This document shows, piece by piece, positions 33,396 to 41,523 of a DNA stretch of 64,000 bases. How positions within the stretch are numbered: the first letter of the stretch is position 1; every line of letters starts with the position of its first letter. The stretch is from Embleya sp045207785 (GTDB lineage: Bacteria; Actinomycetota; Actinomycetes; Streptomycetales; Streptomycetaceae). A program made the position numbers and the translations under genes. The stretch is from NCBI RefSeq assembly GCF_045207785.1, contig NZ_CP108776.1, positions 682,001 through 746,000 on the forward strand, written 5' to 3'. Below the pieces are notes generated by a model. The model made no database searches. It saw only the letters and a list, made by a program, of their open reading frames with translations, and was not told where the DNA came from.

Positions 33396-34103
33396 CTAGG
33401 GGCAGACGATGTTGAGCGCGCGCTGCTGCTCCTTGACCGGTTCGGTGTCGGCTTGGAACTTCTCGCTGGTGGTTTGGAACGCCGGGTCGTTGCCCGCGGT
33501 CAGCGCCGCGGCTGCCTCGCTGAACGCTTCCACCCTGGCGCCGTACGCGTCGCGCCACCGCGTGTACGGCTGGGCTGCGGTCGCGTCCGCCGGCATCGGC
33601 ACCGCGCGAATCCGGGTCATCGTGTTCTTCAACTCGCTGCTTGCCTCGTTCATCGCCGTCTTCATCTTCACCTTGTCGTGCGACACGAGGCTCGCCTTGA
33701 GATCGTTCAGCCGCTGCGTGATGGTGTCGGTCCGAGCGAGGCAGACATCGTTGATCGCCTGGACATAGGACTCGGGCGTCTGCTTCTTGGGATCGACACC
33801 GGTCGGCGCGGCCGCATCGGCCTTGCCGTCGCCGTCCGACAGATCGAACGGCCCGATCCCCATCGCCAAGAGCACACTGACGACGGTCGCCAGTGTGCCC
33901 ACGAGGGTGAGAATCAGCATGAGCCTCCCGTTGCCGCCACCGTCACCGCCACGCTGTGGAGGTGGTTGCTGCGGCACCGGCGGCATCTGCGGCGGATACG
34001 GCCCGTGGGGCTGTTGCTGGTGATATGGAGGTTGTTGTCCATATAACGGAGGTTGTTGTCCATATGATGGTTGCCCACCATAGGGATGCTCCTGGTATGA
34101 CAT
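33396..34103 (-). CDS. Pro/Gln/Tyr-rich single-pass membrane protein
   Basis: The protein has 235 aa. The cytosolic head (1-55) is low complexity with repeats such as YGQQPPLYGQQPPYHQQQP. One transmembrane helix (LMLILTLVGTLATVVSVLLAM) follows, then an outer domain of about 150 residues with Cys in NDVCLART and at the C-terminal NIVCP, which could form a disulfide. The outer part looks helical (TQRLNDLKASLV, TAMNEASSELKNTM). It is not recognised as a named family; a cell-envelope role is plausible. Confidence 0.75.
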   Translation of the reverse strand: MSYQEHPYGGQPSYGQQPPLYGQQPPYHQQQPHGPYPPQMPPVPQQPPPQRGGDGGGNGRLMLILTLVGTLATVVSVLLAMGIGPFDLSDGDGKADAAAPTGVDPKKQTPESYVQAINDVCLARTDTITQRLNDLKASLVSHDKVKMKTAMNEASSELKNTMTRIRAVPMPADATAAQPYTRWRDAYGARVEAFSEAAAALTAGNDPAFQTTSEKFQADTEPVKEQQRALNIVCP

Positions 34104-34158
34104 GACCGGCTCCCCCTGCTCCGTGCCTCAGCGCGTGCCGCGCAAGGGCGTTCGTAGC

Positions 34159-34227
34159 TTAGCCACAGGCACACGTGCTGTTGGCGCCGATACCGCAGGC
34201 ACAAGGGAGGCAGGGGCCACAAGACAC
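34159..34227 (-). CDS. Candidate 22-aa cysteine-rich mini-ORF
   Basis: A GTG at 34227 opens a 22-codon frame ending TAA (34159-34161) that contains six Cys: SCGPCLPCACG, then IGANSTCACG. No good Shine-Dalgarno is visible. A hairpin (34232-34252) stands directly before the start. It lies in the leader of the membrane protein gene at 34103, 55 bp upstream of that start. It could be a leader peptide, a metal-binding peptide or coincidence; coding is unproven. Confidence 0.35.
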   Translation of the reverse strand: MSCGPCLPCACGIGANSTCACG

Positions 34228-34231
34228 CCGG

Positions 34232-34252
34232 GATCCGGTTGGGTGCCGGATC
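34232..34252 (-). promoter_or_regulatory. Small hairpin before the Cys-rich mini-ORF
   Basis: GATCCGG (34232-34238) and CCGGATC (34246-34252) pair with a 7-nt loop, 4 nt upstream of the GTG of the mini-ORF. Confidence 0.4.
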
Positions 34253-34319
34253 GTGGGGGTGGCGGGCAGCCGGCCCAGCCCTCGGCCCCTATCCCCACCA
34301 CTCCAAGGACACGACGCCC

Positions 34320-34853
34320 CTACGGCGAGGCGATCTCCGCTCCCGCGAAGACCCGCACGCACTCGTCCCGAGCCGGCTCGCTCAGCAGTGGTCCGAACCG
34401 GGTGAGCAGGGCCAGGAGTTCCGTGCCCCACCGGGCGCCGAATTCCGGGTCGACCCGCACGATGTCGAGTTCGTTGGCCGCGGTGAGCTCGGCGAAGTCG
34501 CGGCGCTCGGCCTCGGTCGGCGTGTACGTCCGGCCGGTGAACCGGTCCCGGAAGGTGCCCTCGACGACCGAGCCGTAGCTGGCGGCCCGGTCGCAGCTGG
34601 CGTAGAAGTACACGATCCGCTCGGCGTCCACGCCGATCCGGGTCGCGAGCTCGGCCCGGCGGTCGAGCGGAAGCAGCGCGGTGGCGAATCCGTCCGTGCC
34701 GTAGAACGCGTGGCACAGGCCGGCGGTGCGCAGTTCGGGTCGGGCACCCCAGGTGCCGAGCAGCGCCTCGACCCGGCTCAGATGTGCCAGCAGGGTGCCG
34801 CCGGGATGCTCGATGCGGTCCGCGCCGAGCATGCGTATGTAGTCGACAATCAC
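34320..34853 (-). CDS. DUF6817-like conserved protein
   Basis: The protein has 177 aa from a GTG at 34853 with AAGGGG upstream. Typical segments are RIEHPGGTLLAHLSRVEALL, then LRTAGLCHAFYGTDGFATAL, DAERIVYFYASCDRAASYG and ELTAANELDIVR. The His and Asp/Glu pattern is reminiscent of HD-like metal sites. Function unknown. A palindrome at 34930 lies in its promoter region. Confidence 0.7.
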   Translation of the reverse strand: MIVDYIRMLGADRIEHPGGTLLAHLSRVEALLGTWGARPELRTAGLCHAFYGTDGFATALLPLDRRAELATRIGVDAERIVYFYASCDRAASYGSVVEGTFRDRFTGRTYTPTEAERRDFAELTAANELDIVRVDPEFGARWGTELLALLTRFGPLLSEPARDECVRVFAGAEIASP

Positions 34854-34929
34854 GTGCAACCCCTTGCCATGTAATGGGTCGGCGCCGACTGACCGGTGGC
34901 CGCCCGATGACCTCGCCCACACGATAGCG

Positions 34930-34944
34930 CTGACGAACCGTCAG
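34930..34944 (-). promoter_or_regulatory. Operator-like palindrome CTGACG-N3-CGTCAG
   Basis: CTGACG (34930-34935) and CGTCAG (34939-34944) flank AAC, 77 bp upstream of the DUF6817-like start at 34853. A binding protein is not apparent. Confidence 0.4.
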
Positions 34945-35081
34945 TTCCCAGGGTCTCGGGTGTACACATTGTGAGGTGTCGCTCTCGTGGAATCGGGCCA
35001 GAATGCGGGCAATCAAGGCGGGAGTCGCCGGTTTGTGGATACCGTCGACCCCGCCGCCGCGACCGAGTTCGGAGATACCTC

Positions 35082-35663
35082 GTGGGACCTGATCAGTTCT
35101 GTCTGGTTTTGCTGCGCCGGATGGGCGACTACCAGCCCGACCTGGTCGCCGACGCCGTCCGCGAGCTGGAGTTCACCCGCACCCGGATGCGCGAGGTCAA
35201 CGCGCAGTGGCAGCGGATGGTGCGCAGCCGCTCGGTGGGTGGCTCGGGGCGGGCGTATCGGGCCGCGCTCGGCGAACCGGCCGGGCGGGCGCAGCGCGCC
35301 ATCGGGGACCTGATCGCCGACGCGCAGTGGTGGGTGCTGCCGTTGTGGCCGGATCTGCGCTTCGAGATCCTGACCGGCCCCGACGGACGGGTCTGGCAGG
35401 AGTGGCTCGTACGAGCCGATCCCGCCACGATGCCGCCCGTCGAGGCGGTATCCGAGCTCAGGCCCTGGGAGTACGTGATCGGGGACGTCGCCCGGGCGTT
35501 CCCGCAATTGCGTCACATGGAGGGTTCCGCGCCGAGTCGGTGGTCGAGCCTGATCACCGAGGGCGAGGCGACCTACCGGGTCGACTTCGTGTGGGGCCTG
35601 CTCCAGGAGGTCGTGCGGATCGACGCGGAGTCCGGCTCGGTACTCGAAGCGCACGCGCGGTAG
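35082..35663 (+). CDS. Conserved actinobacterial hypothetical protein
   Basis: The protein has 193 aa. GTG at 35082 is preferred because GGAGA lies 6 nt upstream; ATG at 35121 is an alternative. The N-terminal DYQPDLVADAVRELEFTRTR predicts a helix, and VNAQWQRMVRSRSVGG is positively charged. The C-terminal half has RFEILTGPDGRVWQEWLVRA and many Trp residues, suggesting a compact mixed fold. I do not recognise the family. Confidence 0.7.
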   Translation: MGPDQFCLVLLRRMGDYQPDLVADAVRELEFTRTRMREVNAQWQRMVRSRSVGGSGRAYRAALGEPAGRAQRAIGDLIADAQWWVLPLWPDLRFEILTGPDGRVWQEWLVRADPATMPPVEAVSELRPWEYVIGDVARAFPQLRHMEGSAPSRWSSLITEGEATYRVDFVWGLLQEVVRIDAESGSVLEAHAR

Positions 35664-35697
35664 CGCTCGACGCGCGAACCACGGCCCGCCGCGGCCC

Positions 35698-36939
35698 TCA
35701 GGGCTCCGCCCCGAAGCGCACATGCAGCGATTCCGGTCCGCGCAGCGCCGTACCGAGCAGGCCCCGGACCCGCGTCGGGGTCGCGAGCCGCATCGTCGGC
35801 AGCCGCCGCAGCAGCACCGCGAGCGCGGCCCGGATCTCCGCGAGGGCTAGCCAGGCCCCCAGGCACACGTGCGGCCCGTCGCCGAATGCCAACGTCGGGC
35901 GGACCCGGCGGCGGATGTCGAACACGTCCGGGTCCGGGTACAGCGCCGGGTCCCGGTTCGCGGCGGTGATCGCGAAGATCAGCGGCGTCTCGGCGGGGAT
36001 GTCCAGGCCAAGCCCCTGCCAGTCGCGAACCGGCTCGGGGCACATCCGCGGCAGCAGACCCACGGGAGGCTCCCAGCGCAGCGCCTCCTCGACGGCCCAT
36101 TGCAGTTCCTCGTCCGGGTTCGCGAGCACCCGCTCCAGCTGCTCGGGGTGGGTGAGCAGCGCGTACAAGGCGTTGCCCAGGCCCAGGTAGGTGGTGTCGG
36201 CGCCGGCCGGGAAGAGCAGCCGCAGGAACGACATGATCTCCTCGTCGGTCAACCGGCGCCCCTCCGCCTCGGTGGTCGCCAGCGTCGAGAGCAGGTCGTC
36301 GCCCGGGTCGATCCGGCGGCGCGCGAGGATCGGCGTGACGTACTCGGTGAATTCGCGCGAGGCCCGCTCGGCCGCGTCGGGCGCCATCGGAAAGTGGAAC
36401 AGGTCGACGGCCCAGCGCCGGAAGCGCTCCTCGTCGTCCATCGGCAGCCCGAGCAGGCGGGTGATCACCCGGACCGGGTAGCCGTGCGTGAACTCGGTGA
36501 CCAGGTCGGCCTCGCCGCGCGCCTCGAAGCGGTCGACGAGTTCGTGCGCGAGCGGTTCGAGGATCGCCTCGACCTGCTCGGTGACGATCCTGCGGCGGAA
36601 CGCCGGGACCACGAGCTTGCGGTTGATCCGGTGCTCGGCGCCGCGCATGCACTGGATGGTGTTCCCGAGCACCGGCTCGGTCGTCGCGGCGTAGATCGCG
36701 GCGGCGGGGAACGACTCCTCGTCCTTGAACGCGGCCGTGACCAGGTCGTGGGTCAGGAACAGGACCGCCGGCATGCCCAGGAACGGCACGATCGCGTACG
36801 GCTTGCGCTCGCGCGCGGCGGCGATCAGCGCGTGCAGATCCGGGATGTCGTCGAACGCGAAGTCGTGGCCCTCGATGTCGAACGGGCCGAGCGGGCGGAG
36901 CCGGCCGAGCCGGTCGGGCGTTTCACGTGTCTCGGTCAT
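35698..36939 (-). CDS. Cytochrome P450
   Basis: The protein has 413 aa, normal for class I bacterial P450s. Visible motifs are the I-helix FPAGADTTYLGL (acid-alcohol region), K-helix EEALRWEPP (ExxR type), RRRVRPTLAFGDGPHVCLGA carrying the Cys ligand near residue 355, and an early AEHRINRKLVVPAFRR. It is soluble and needs a ferredoxin partner not found in the window. It is divergent from an IclR-type regulator, with two copies of a 14-bp palindromic box between them. Confidence 0.95.
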   Translation of the reverse strand: MTETRETPDRLGRLRPLGPFDIEGHDFAFDDIPDLHALIAAARERKPYAIVPFLGMPAVLFLTHDLVTAAFKDEESFPAAAIYAATTEPVLGNTIQCMRGAEHRINRKLVVPAFRRRIVTEQVEAILEPLAHELVDRFEARGEADLVTEFTHGYPVRVITRLLGLPMDDEERFRRWAVDLFHFPMAPDAAERASREFTEYVTPILARRRIDPGDDLLSTLATTEAEGRRLTDEEIMSFLRLLFPAGADTTYLGLGNALYALLTHPEQLERVLANPDEELQWAVEEALRWEPPVGLLPRMCPEPVRDWQGLGLDIPAETPLIFAITAANRDPALYPDPDVFDIRRRVRPTLAFGDGPHVCLGAWLALAEIRAALAVLLRRLPTMRLATPTRVRGLLGTALRGPESLHVRFGAEP

Positions 36940-36966
36940 GCGGCCTCCCTGGCCGAACCCTTCGGC

Positions 36967-37002
36967 GACGAATATTCGTCGTCAAAGTGACGTATATTCG
37001 TT
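36967..37002. promoter_or_regulatory. Two tandem 14-bp palindromic operator boxes between P450 and IclR genes
   Basis: GACGAATATTCGTC (36967-36980) is a perfect palindrome. GACGTATATTCGTT (36989-37002) matches it at 12 of 14 positions. Centre spacing is 22 bp, about two helical turns, as expected for cooperative dimer binding by the adjacent IclR-type protein. Confidence 0.78.
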
Positions 37003-37042
37003 GACTCTAGGGATGGTCCCGAGCCCGGACAAGGGGTGCCCG

Positions 37043-37903
37043 ATGGTCGCTTCACCACCCACCGATCGCGTCGTCGCGGTCGTCGAGCTGCTGGCCGCCG
37101 CGCCGCGCGGGTTGAGCGTGTCCGAGGTGGCGGCCCGGCTGGACCAGAACCGGTCGACGGCGACCGCGGTGCTCGGTGCGCTGGAGCGGCCGGGGTGGGT
37201 GCAGCGCGGGGCGGATCGGAGGTACGTGCTCGGGCCGGGGCTGCTCGCCGTCGCGGACGCGGTGCGGGGGCGGGTGCGGTTGCCCGAGGGCGCGGCCGAG
37301 GTGTTGGCCGAGCTCGCGACGCGGGTCGGGTGCGGGGTGGCGCTGTCCCTGGTGGGCGTGGATCAGGTGGTGTTCCTCGCGGTCGAGCCCGGCCCGGGGC
37401 GGGTGCCGGCGGGCATCGCGGTGGGCACGCGGCTGCCGTTGCGGCCGCCGGCCGGCGCGGCGGTGCTGCCCTGGCGACCGGCCGCCGAGCGCGCCGCGTG
37501 GCTCGCGCACGCGCCCGAGTTGGCTTCGACCCTGGACACCATCCGCGCGCACGGGGTCGCCGCGTGGCGGCCGCGCGGCGACTCGGTGGCGCTCCTGGAG
37601 ATCCTCCGGGACGTGGTCGGCCTGCTCGACGAGCATCCGGGGCGGGCCGGGTTGCGCACGCGTGTCCTCGATCAGCTCGCGCTGATCAGCGCGCACGCGT
37701 ACACCGAGGCCGAGCTGACGGCGGATCGGGCACTGCCGCTGAGCTACCTCGCCGCGCCGATCCGGGACGCGCGCGGCACACCCACCCACGAGCTCCAGAT
37801 CGGCCCGTTGCGCGCGGCGGTGGGTCGGGTGGAACGGCGGGAGTACATCGACGCGTTGCGCGCGGCGGCGGATCGGCTCTCCGGGGCGCCGCCGGTTGCT
37901 TGA
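37043..37903 (+). CDS. IclR-type transcriptional regulator
   Basis: The protein has 286 aa. The winged HTH reads GLSVSEVAARLDQNRSTATA, then RRYVLGPGLLAVADAVRG. The ligand-binding part has VGCGVALSLVGVDQVVFLAV and a C-terminal SYLAAPIRDARGTPTHEL. ATG at 37043 has AAGGGG (37031-37036) upstream. It is divergent from the P450 and directly followed by the luciferase-like oxidoreductase, both plausible targets. Confidence 0.88.
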   Translation: MVASPPTDRVVAVVELLAAAPRGLSVSEVAARLDQNRSTATAVLGALERPGWVQRGADRRYVLGPGLLAVADAVRGRVRLPEGAAEVLAELATRVGCGVALSLVGVDQVVFLAVEPGPGRVPAGIAVGTRLPLRPPAGAAVLPWRPAAERAAWLAHAPELASTLDTIRAHGVAAWRPRGDSVALLEILRDVVGLLDEHPGRAGLRTRVLDQLALISAHAYTEAELTADRALPLSYLAAPIRDARGTPTHELQIGPLRAAVGRVERREYIDALRAAADRLSGAPPVA

Positions 37904-37934
37904 CCAGGTCTGACATTCGGGTTTGGCTGAGGTC

Positions 37935-38822
37935 ATGAAGCTCCGTATCGGCGTCGGCCTCGGGCCGCGCGACCCCGCCGACCCCGCGACATTCGGACAG
38001 CTCGTCGACCACATGGAACGAATCGGGGTGGACTCGCTGTGGCTGCCCGATCTCATCGGCGGTGACCTGCCCGACCCGCTCGTGGGCATCGGCTACGCGG
38101 CCGGCCGGACCGAACGGCTCAAGCTCGGCAGCGGCGTCACCGTGCTGCCCGGCCGCAACCCCGTCGCCGTCGCCAAGGAACTCGCCACCCTCGCCGCGCT
38201 CGCGCCGCGCCGGATCCTGCCGGTGTTCGGGGTGCAGCACGCGACGGCGCGCGAGCGTCCGCTCTTCCCCATCCCCGGGCCGCGCGGCGAGGTGATGGAC
38301 GAGGCGCTCACCCTGGTGCGGCTGCTCCTGGCGGACGAGGACGTCACGTTCGAGGGCAAGTACTACGCGTGCGAAGGGGTCACCGTACGCCCGCGCCCGA
38401 CCCGGCCGCTCGACCTGTGGCTCGGCGGCAGCGGCCCGAAGTCGCTGCGCCGGGTGGGCCGACTGGCCGACGGCTGGCTCGGTGCCGCGCTGACCCCGGA
38501 CGAGGCCGGCCTGGGCAGGCGCGCGATCGAGGCCGCCGCCGCGGAGGCCGGGCGCGGCATCGACGACGACCACTACGGGATGAGCCTGGTCGTCGCGTTC
38601 GACGGGGTCACCGGCCGCGACTTCGGCGCACTCCGCCGGCAGCGGCCGGACGTGGACATCGCCGACCTGGTCCCGTCCGGGTGGGCCGCGACGCGCGCGT
38701 TGATCCGCCGCTACGCGGACGCCGGGTTGAGCAAATTCGTGGTTCGACCGGCGGCCCCACCGCGCTCGTGGACCGCGTTCCTGGACGAGTTCGCCGCCGA
38801 ACTGCTGCCGCTGGAGAAGTGA
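37935..38822 (+). CDS. LLM-class (luciferase-like) F420-dependent oxidoreductase
   Basis: The protein has 295 aa. Features of the TIM barrel are MKLRIGVGLGPRD, IGVDSLWLPDLIG, TVLPGRNPVAVAKELATLAA, GPRGEVMDEALTLVRLLL and LWLGGSGPKSLRRVGRLADG, typical of F420-dependent enzymes. Start ATG 37935, or a TTG at 37923. It follows the IclR-type regulator by 31 bp and probably forms a unit with it. The substrate is unknown. Confidence 0.9.
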   Translation: MKLRIGVGLGPRDPADPATFGQLVDHMERIGVDSLWLPDLIGGDLPDPLVGIGYAAGRTERLKLGSGVTVLPGRNPVAVAKELATLAALAPRRILPVFGVQHATARERPLFPIPGPRGEVMDEALTLVRLLLADEDVTFEGKYYACEGVTVRPRPTRPLDLWLGGSGPKSLRRVGRLADGWLGAALTPDEAGLGRRAIEAAAAEAGRGIDDDHYGMSLVVAFDGVTGRDFGALRRQRPDVDIADLVPSGWAATRALIRRYADAGLSKFVVRPAAPPRSWTAFLDEFAAELLPLEK

Positions 38823-39196
38823 ACGATCTTCCCGTACACGACAACTGACGCTGTGTGAGCAAAATATTACGCCCGTCGGGGTCAGCCGGAATCGTGCGCT
38901 CCATGTGTACGTTCGATTGCCCAGCGTGCCGGCACGTCGATCCCGCACCCCCCTCCGACCTGCGCCGGAGCACATGTCGACACGTGAACAGTCCCTGTAT
39001 GCCCGGGAGTTGGACGCACCCTCCCATTGGCCGGATTACGTACGGCACCGGCGATCGAATCCGGCCAATCGAGGTGGATCCAAGGCGCCGACGGAGGCTT
39101 GCGCACTGTCTGACACTGAGTCAGGATCGCCACCGTTCCCCTCCGGATGGCGCGCGCCACCGAGCGCTGCCGCCGGCAACGAAGGATGGAAATCAC
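38823..39196. other. 374-bp intergenic region with palindromes
   Basis: I see no gene here. It contains a perfect 12-bp palindrome CGTGCCGGCACG (38925-38936) and CTGAC-N5-GTCAG (39110-39124). The second lies 73 bp before the downstream GTG start and could be an operator. Confidence 0.45.
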
Positions 39197-39853
39197 GTGT
39201 CGACTTCCCCCGCCACCCCGCTCTGGCTCCAGGGACGGGACGCCGTCGTCGCCGCGGCCGCCCCCGGCGACTGGCGCGAAGAGGCCCCCGACTACCACCT
39301 TTCGCACACGGTGATGCCGGGTCAGCGGAGCACGCAACACGCCCCCGACTCGCTGGAGGCGATCGTCGAGAGCATCGTGCAGGTCTTCGAGATGGAGGTC
39401 TCGCACAAGAAGGACCCGAAGACGTGGGTCTCGATGGTCACCGAGCGGTTCCGCACGAACGTCAACGGCGGCCCGTGGGCGAGCGCCCAGGACATCGTGG
39501 ACCAGGGCAGCTACAACATCCTGATCGGCGACAGCGTCTTCTACTCGCCGGGCCGGGAGAGCTTCGAGTCCTCGCACCAGATCTTCCACACGGCGTTCCC
39601 CGAGGGCTTCTACTGGGAGGTCCTCGAAGTCCTGTCGCCGCCGCCCGTGGTCACCTTCAAGTGGCGCCACTGGGGCAGCTACACGGGCGAGTACAAGGGC
39701 TTCGAGCCCACCGGCGAGACGATCGAGATGTTCGGCATGAGCGTCGCGAAGGTCAGCGACGACCTCAGGCTCGTCGAGGTCGAGCACTACTACGACCCCA
39801 ACGCCTTCCTCGGCAAGCTCACCGGCGGCTGCCCGGTGGCCCACGGCAACTAG
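39197..39853 (+). CDS. SnoaL/NTF2-fold-type conserved protein
   Basis: The protein has 218 aa from a GTG at 39197. It opens with a short helix-rich segment and a core with DSLEAIVESIVQVFEMEVSH, GDSVFYSPGRESFESSHQIF, VVTFKWRHWGSYTGEYKGFE, PTGETIEMFGMSVAKVSDDL and VEVEHYYDPNAFL. The late segment resembles ester-cyclase-type NTF2 folds. It ends in GGCPVAHGN. Function unknown; no regulator is directly adjacent. Confidence 0.7.
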   Translation: MSTSPATPLWLQGRDAVVAAAAPGDWREEAPDYHLSHTVMPGQRSTQHAPDSLEAIVESIVQVFEMEVSHKKDPKTWVSMVTERFRTNVNGGPWASAQDIVDQGSYNILIGDSVFYSPGRESFESSHQIFHTAFPEGFYWEVLEVLSPPPVVTFKWRHWGSYTGEYKGFEPTGETIEMFGMSVAKVSDDLRLVEVEHYYDPNAFLGKLTGGCPVAHGN

Positions 39854-39879
39854 CAACCGACGGCTACGGCTACTAATGT

Positions 39880-39936
39880 CCGCCCGCCCGTCCGGCCGGC
39901 GGGCGGGCGGGCGGCGGGCGGCGGGCGGCGGGCGGC
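39880..39936. repeat. GC hairpin and GGGCGGC heptamer array
   Basis: CCGCCCGCCCG (39880-39890) pairs with CGGGCGGGCGG (39900-39910), a likely terminator for the gene ending at 39853. It runs into four copies of GGGCGGC at 39909-39936. Confidence 0.7.
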
Positions 39937-40029
39937 GACGATCGAACGACGACGGGCTGTCGGGGGAACTCGCGACAGCCCGTCGACCGCGCCGGGGCCA
40001 CCTCTCGGCCGGGCGAGCACGGGGGGCAC

Positions 40030-40299
40030 ATGATGAGCGTGGGGCCGCAGGCGTACACATGGCTGCACGATCGGGGGCAACGCGTGGCGTTCTGCATGAC
40101 GTTCGTGCGCGGACTCACGCCGGACGAGGTGCTGCGCCGGATGGGCGCCGATCCGCGGCCCGGCCCGCTGCGCGGACGTCCCGAGGCCGGCCGGCTGATC
40201 CGCGCGCGGTGGAGCCCCGCCGGAACCGGTGCCGGCCAAGCTCGGGGACAACTCACAGGCGGGGCAGGCGCGTTCGGGCCAGTCGGGCCCGCTCGGTGA
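40030..40299 (+). pseudogene. Truncated DUF6461-type protein
   Basis: The frame from ATG 40030 (GGGGGG just upstream) begins SVGPQAYTWLHDRGQRVAFC, then MTFVRGLTPDEVLRRMGADP, which is the opening of DUF6461 proteins. Family-like sequence stops after about 40 residues and the rest is low complexity. It overlaps the 3' end of the minus-strand gene at 40253-40299. Probably a 3'-deleted remnant that may still be translated. Confidence 0.5.
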
Positions 40300-40675
40300 T
40301 GGCGTCGTCGGCCGTGCGGACGGTGAGCGAGCGGTAGGTGCCCGGGACCGTCGAGACCCAGAAGCGGCCGCCGAAGATCGTCGCCGGGACCGGCAGCGCG
40401 AAACGGCCCCGGCGGAACTCGACGCGCGGTGGCACTTCGTCCTCCGGAAGGACGCCCCACGCGAGCGCCCACGGCCGCTCGCCGCGCCGCGAACGCAACG
40501 CGCCGCGCACCAGGGTCGGGCCCAGCGCGGCCCCGGCGACCGCCACGTCGACCAACCGGTAACCGGCGTACACCTCGAGGGCCGGCCGGCCGCGCGAGCC
40601 GCGGCCCAGGCGCATCGTGTAGTCGCTGAGGCGCAGGTACAGCTCGGTCGTCGGCTCCTGCAAGACGTCGCGCAT
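40253..40675 (-). CDS. Hypothetical protein
   Basis: The protein has 140 aa from ATG 40675 with GGGGGAG 6 nt upstream. The sequence is strand-rich (LEVYAGYRLVDVAVAGAALG, then PTLVRGALRSRRGERPWALA, PATIFGGRFWVSTVPG). I do not recognise a family. No signal peptide or membrane helix. Its 3' end runs into the DUF6461 remnant. Confidence 0.65.
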   Translation of the reverse strand: MRDVLQEPTTELYLRLSDYTMRLGRGSRGRPALEVYAGYRLVDVAVAGAALGPTLVRGALRSRRGERPWALAWGVLPEDEVPPRVEFRRGRFALPVPATIFGGRFWVSTVPGTYRSLTVRTADDAITERARLARTRLPRL

Positions 40676-40820
40676 GGCGCACTCCCCCGGTTCAGGCGGT
40701 CCGACGGGCGTTCCATCGGACCCCCCAAGGATTCGCCGTGACGGCCGCACGCCGCATCGGCTGAGCGAACCGTTTCCCGGGACCCGCGTACTTCCCTCGT
40801 ACGACGGAGGCGCCCGCCCA

Positions 40821-40835
40821 CCTCGCTCGCGCGAG
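40821..40835. repeat. Copy 1 of a 15-bp palindromic repeat flanking the two-component operon
   Basis: CCTCGCTCGCGCGAG at 40821-40835 lies 17 bp beyond the response-regulator stop and extends to the palindrome TCGCTCGCGCGAGCGA (40823-40838). It may be a terminator hairpin. The same 15 bp recur at 42804-42818. Confidence 0.6.
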
Positions 40836-40851
40836 CGATACGAGAGGCCGC

Positions 40852-41523
40852 TCAGGTCGCCCCCGGGACGGCGAGCCCGGTCTCGTACGCGCAGATCACC
40901 GCGTGCACCCGATCGCGCAGCCCGAGCTTGCCCAGGAGGCTGCTCACGTGCGTCTTGACGGTGTGCTCGCTGACCACGAGCGCGTCCGCGATCTCCGCGT
41001 TCGACATCCCCTGCGCGAGGCAGCGCATCGTCTCGCGCTCGCGCGCGGTCAGCACGGACAGGCGCTCGGCCGGTTCGGCGGGCGCCTCGGTGCGCGGGAG
41101 CCGGCGGGTGTAGTCGGCGATCAGCCGCCGCGTCACCGACGGCGCGAGCAGCGCCTCGCCGCTCGCGACCATCCGCACCGCGTGCACCAGGTCGTCCCGA
41201 CGCACGTCCTTGAGCAGGAAACCGGCCGCGCCCGCGTACAGCGCGTCGTAGACGTACTCGTCGACGTCGAACGTGGTCAGCATGACGATCCGACACCCCG
41301 CCGCCTCGGCCGACACCACGCGCGCCGCCTCGATGCCGTCCATCCGCGGCATCCGGATGTCCAGCAGCAGCACGTCGGGCCGGTGCTCGCGGACCGCGTC
41401 GATCGCGGCCAGCCCGTCGCCGGCCTCGGCGACCACGTCGATGTCGGGCTGCGCGTCGAGGATCATCGCGAAGCCACTGCGCACGAGCCCCTGGTCGTCG
41501 GCCACGACGACGCGAATCGGCAT
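40852..41523 (-). CDS. NarL/LuxR-type response regulator
   Basis: The protein has 223 aa. Receiver: VVVADDQGLVRSGFAMIL, phosphoacceptor Asp in LLLDIRMPRMDG, Lys in GFLLKDVRR. C-terminal LuxR HTH: LTARERETMRCLAQGMSNAE, then VSEHTVKTHVSSLLGKL. Its ATG overlaps the kinase stop by one base (TGATG), so it pairs with the kinase encoded directly upstream. Confidence 0.95.
   Translation of the reverse strand: MPIRVVVADDQGLVRSGFAMILDAQPDIDVVAEAGDGLAAIDAVREHRPDVLLLDIRMPRMDGIEAARVVSAEAAGCRIVMLTTFDVDEYVYDALYAGAAGFLLKDVRRDDLVHAVRMVASGEALLAPSVTRRLIADYTRRLPRTEAPAEPAERLSVLTARERETMRCLAQGMSNAEIADALVVSEHTVKTHVSSLLGKLGLRDRVHAVICAYETGLAVPGAT

Noticed and set aside
35698..39853. A natural-product biosynthetic cluster (P450, LLM oxidoreductase, NTF2-fold protein)
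   Set aside because: No core synthase, carrier protein, precursor peptide or resistance gene accompanies them.
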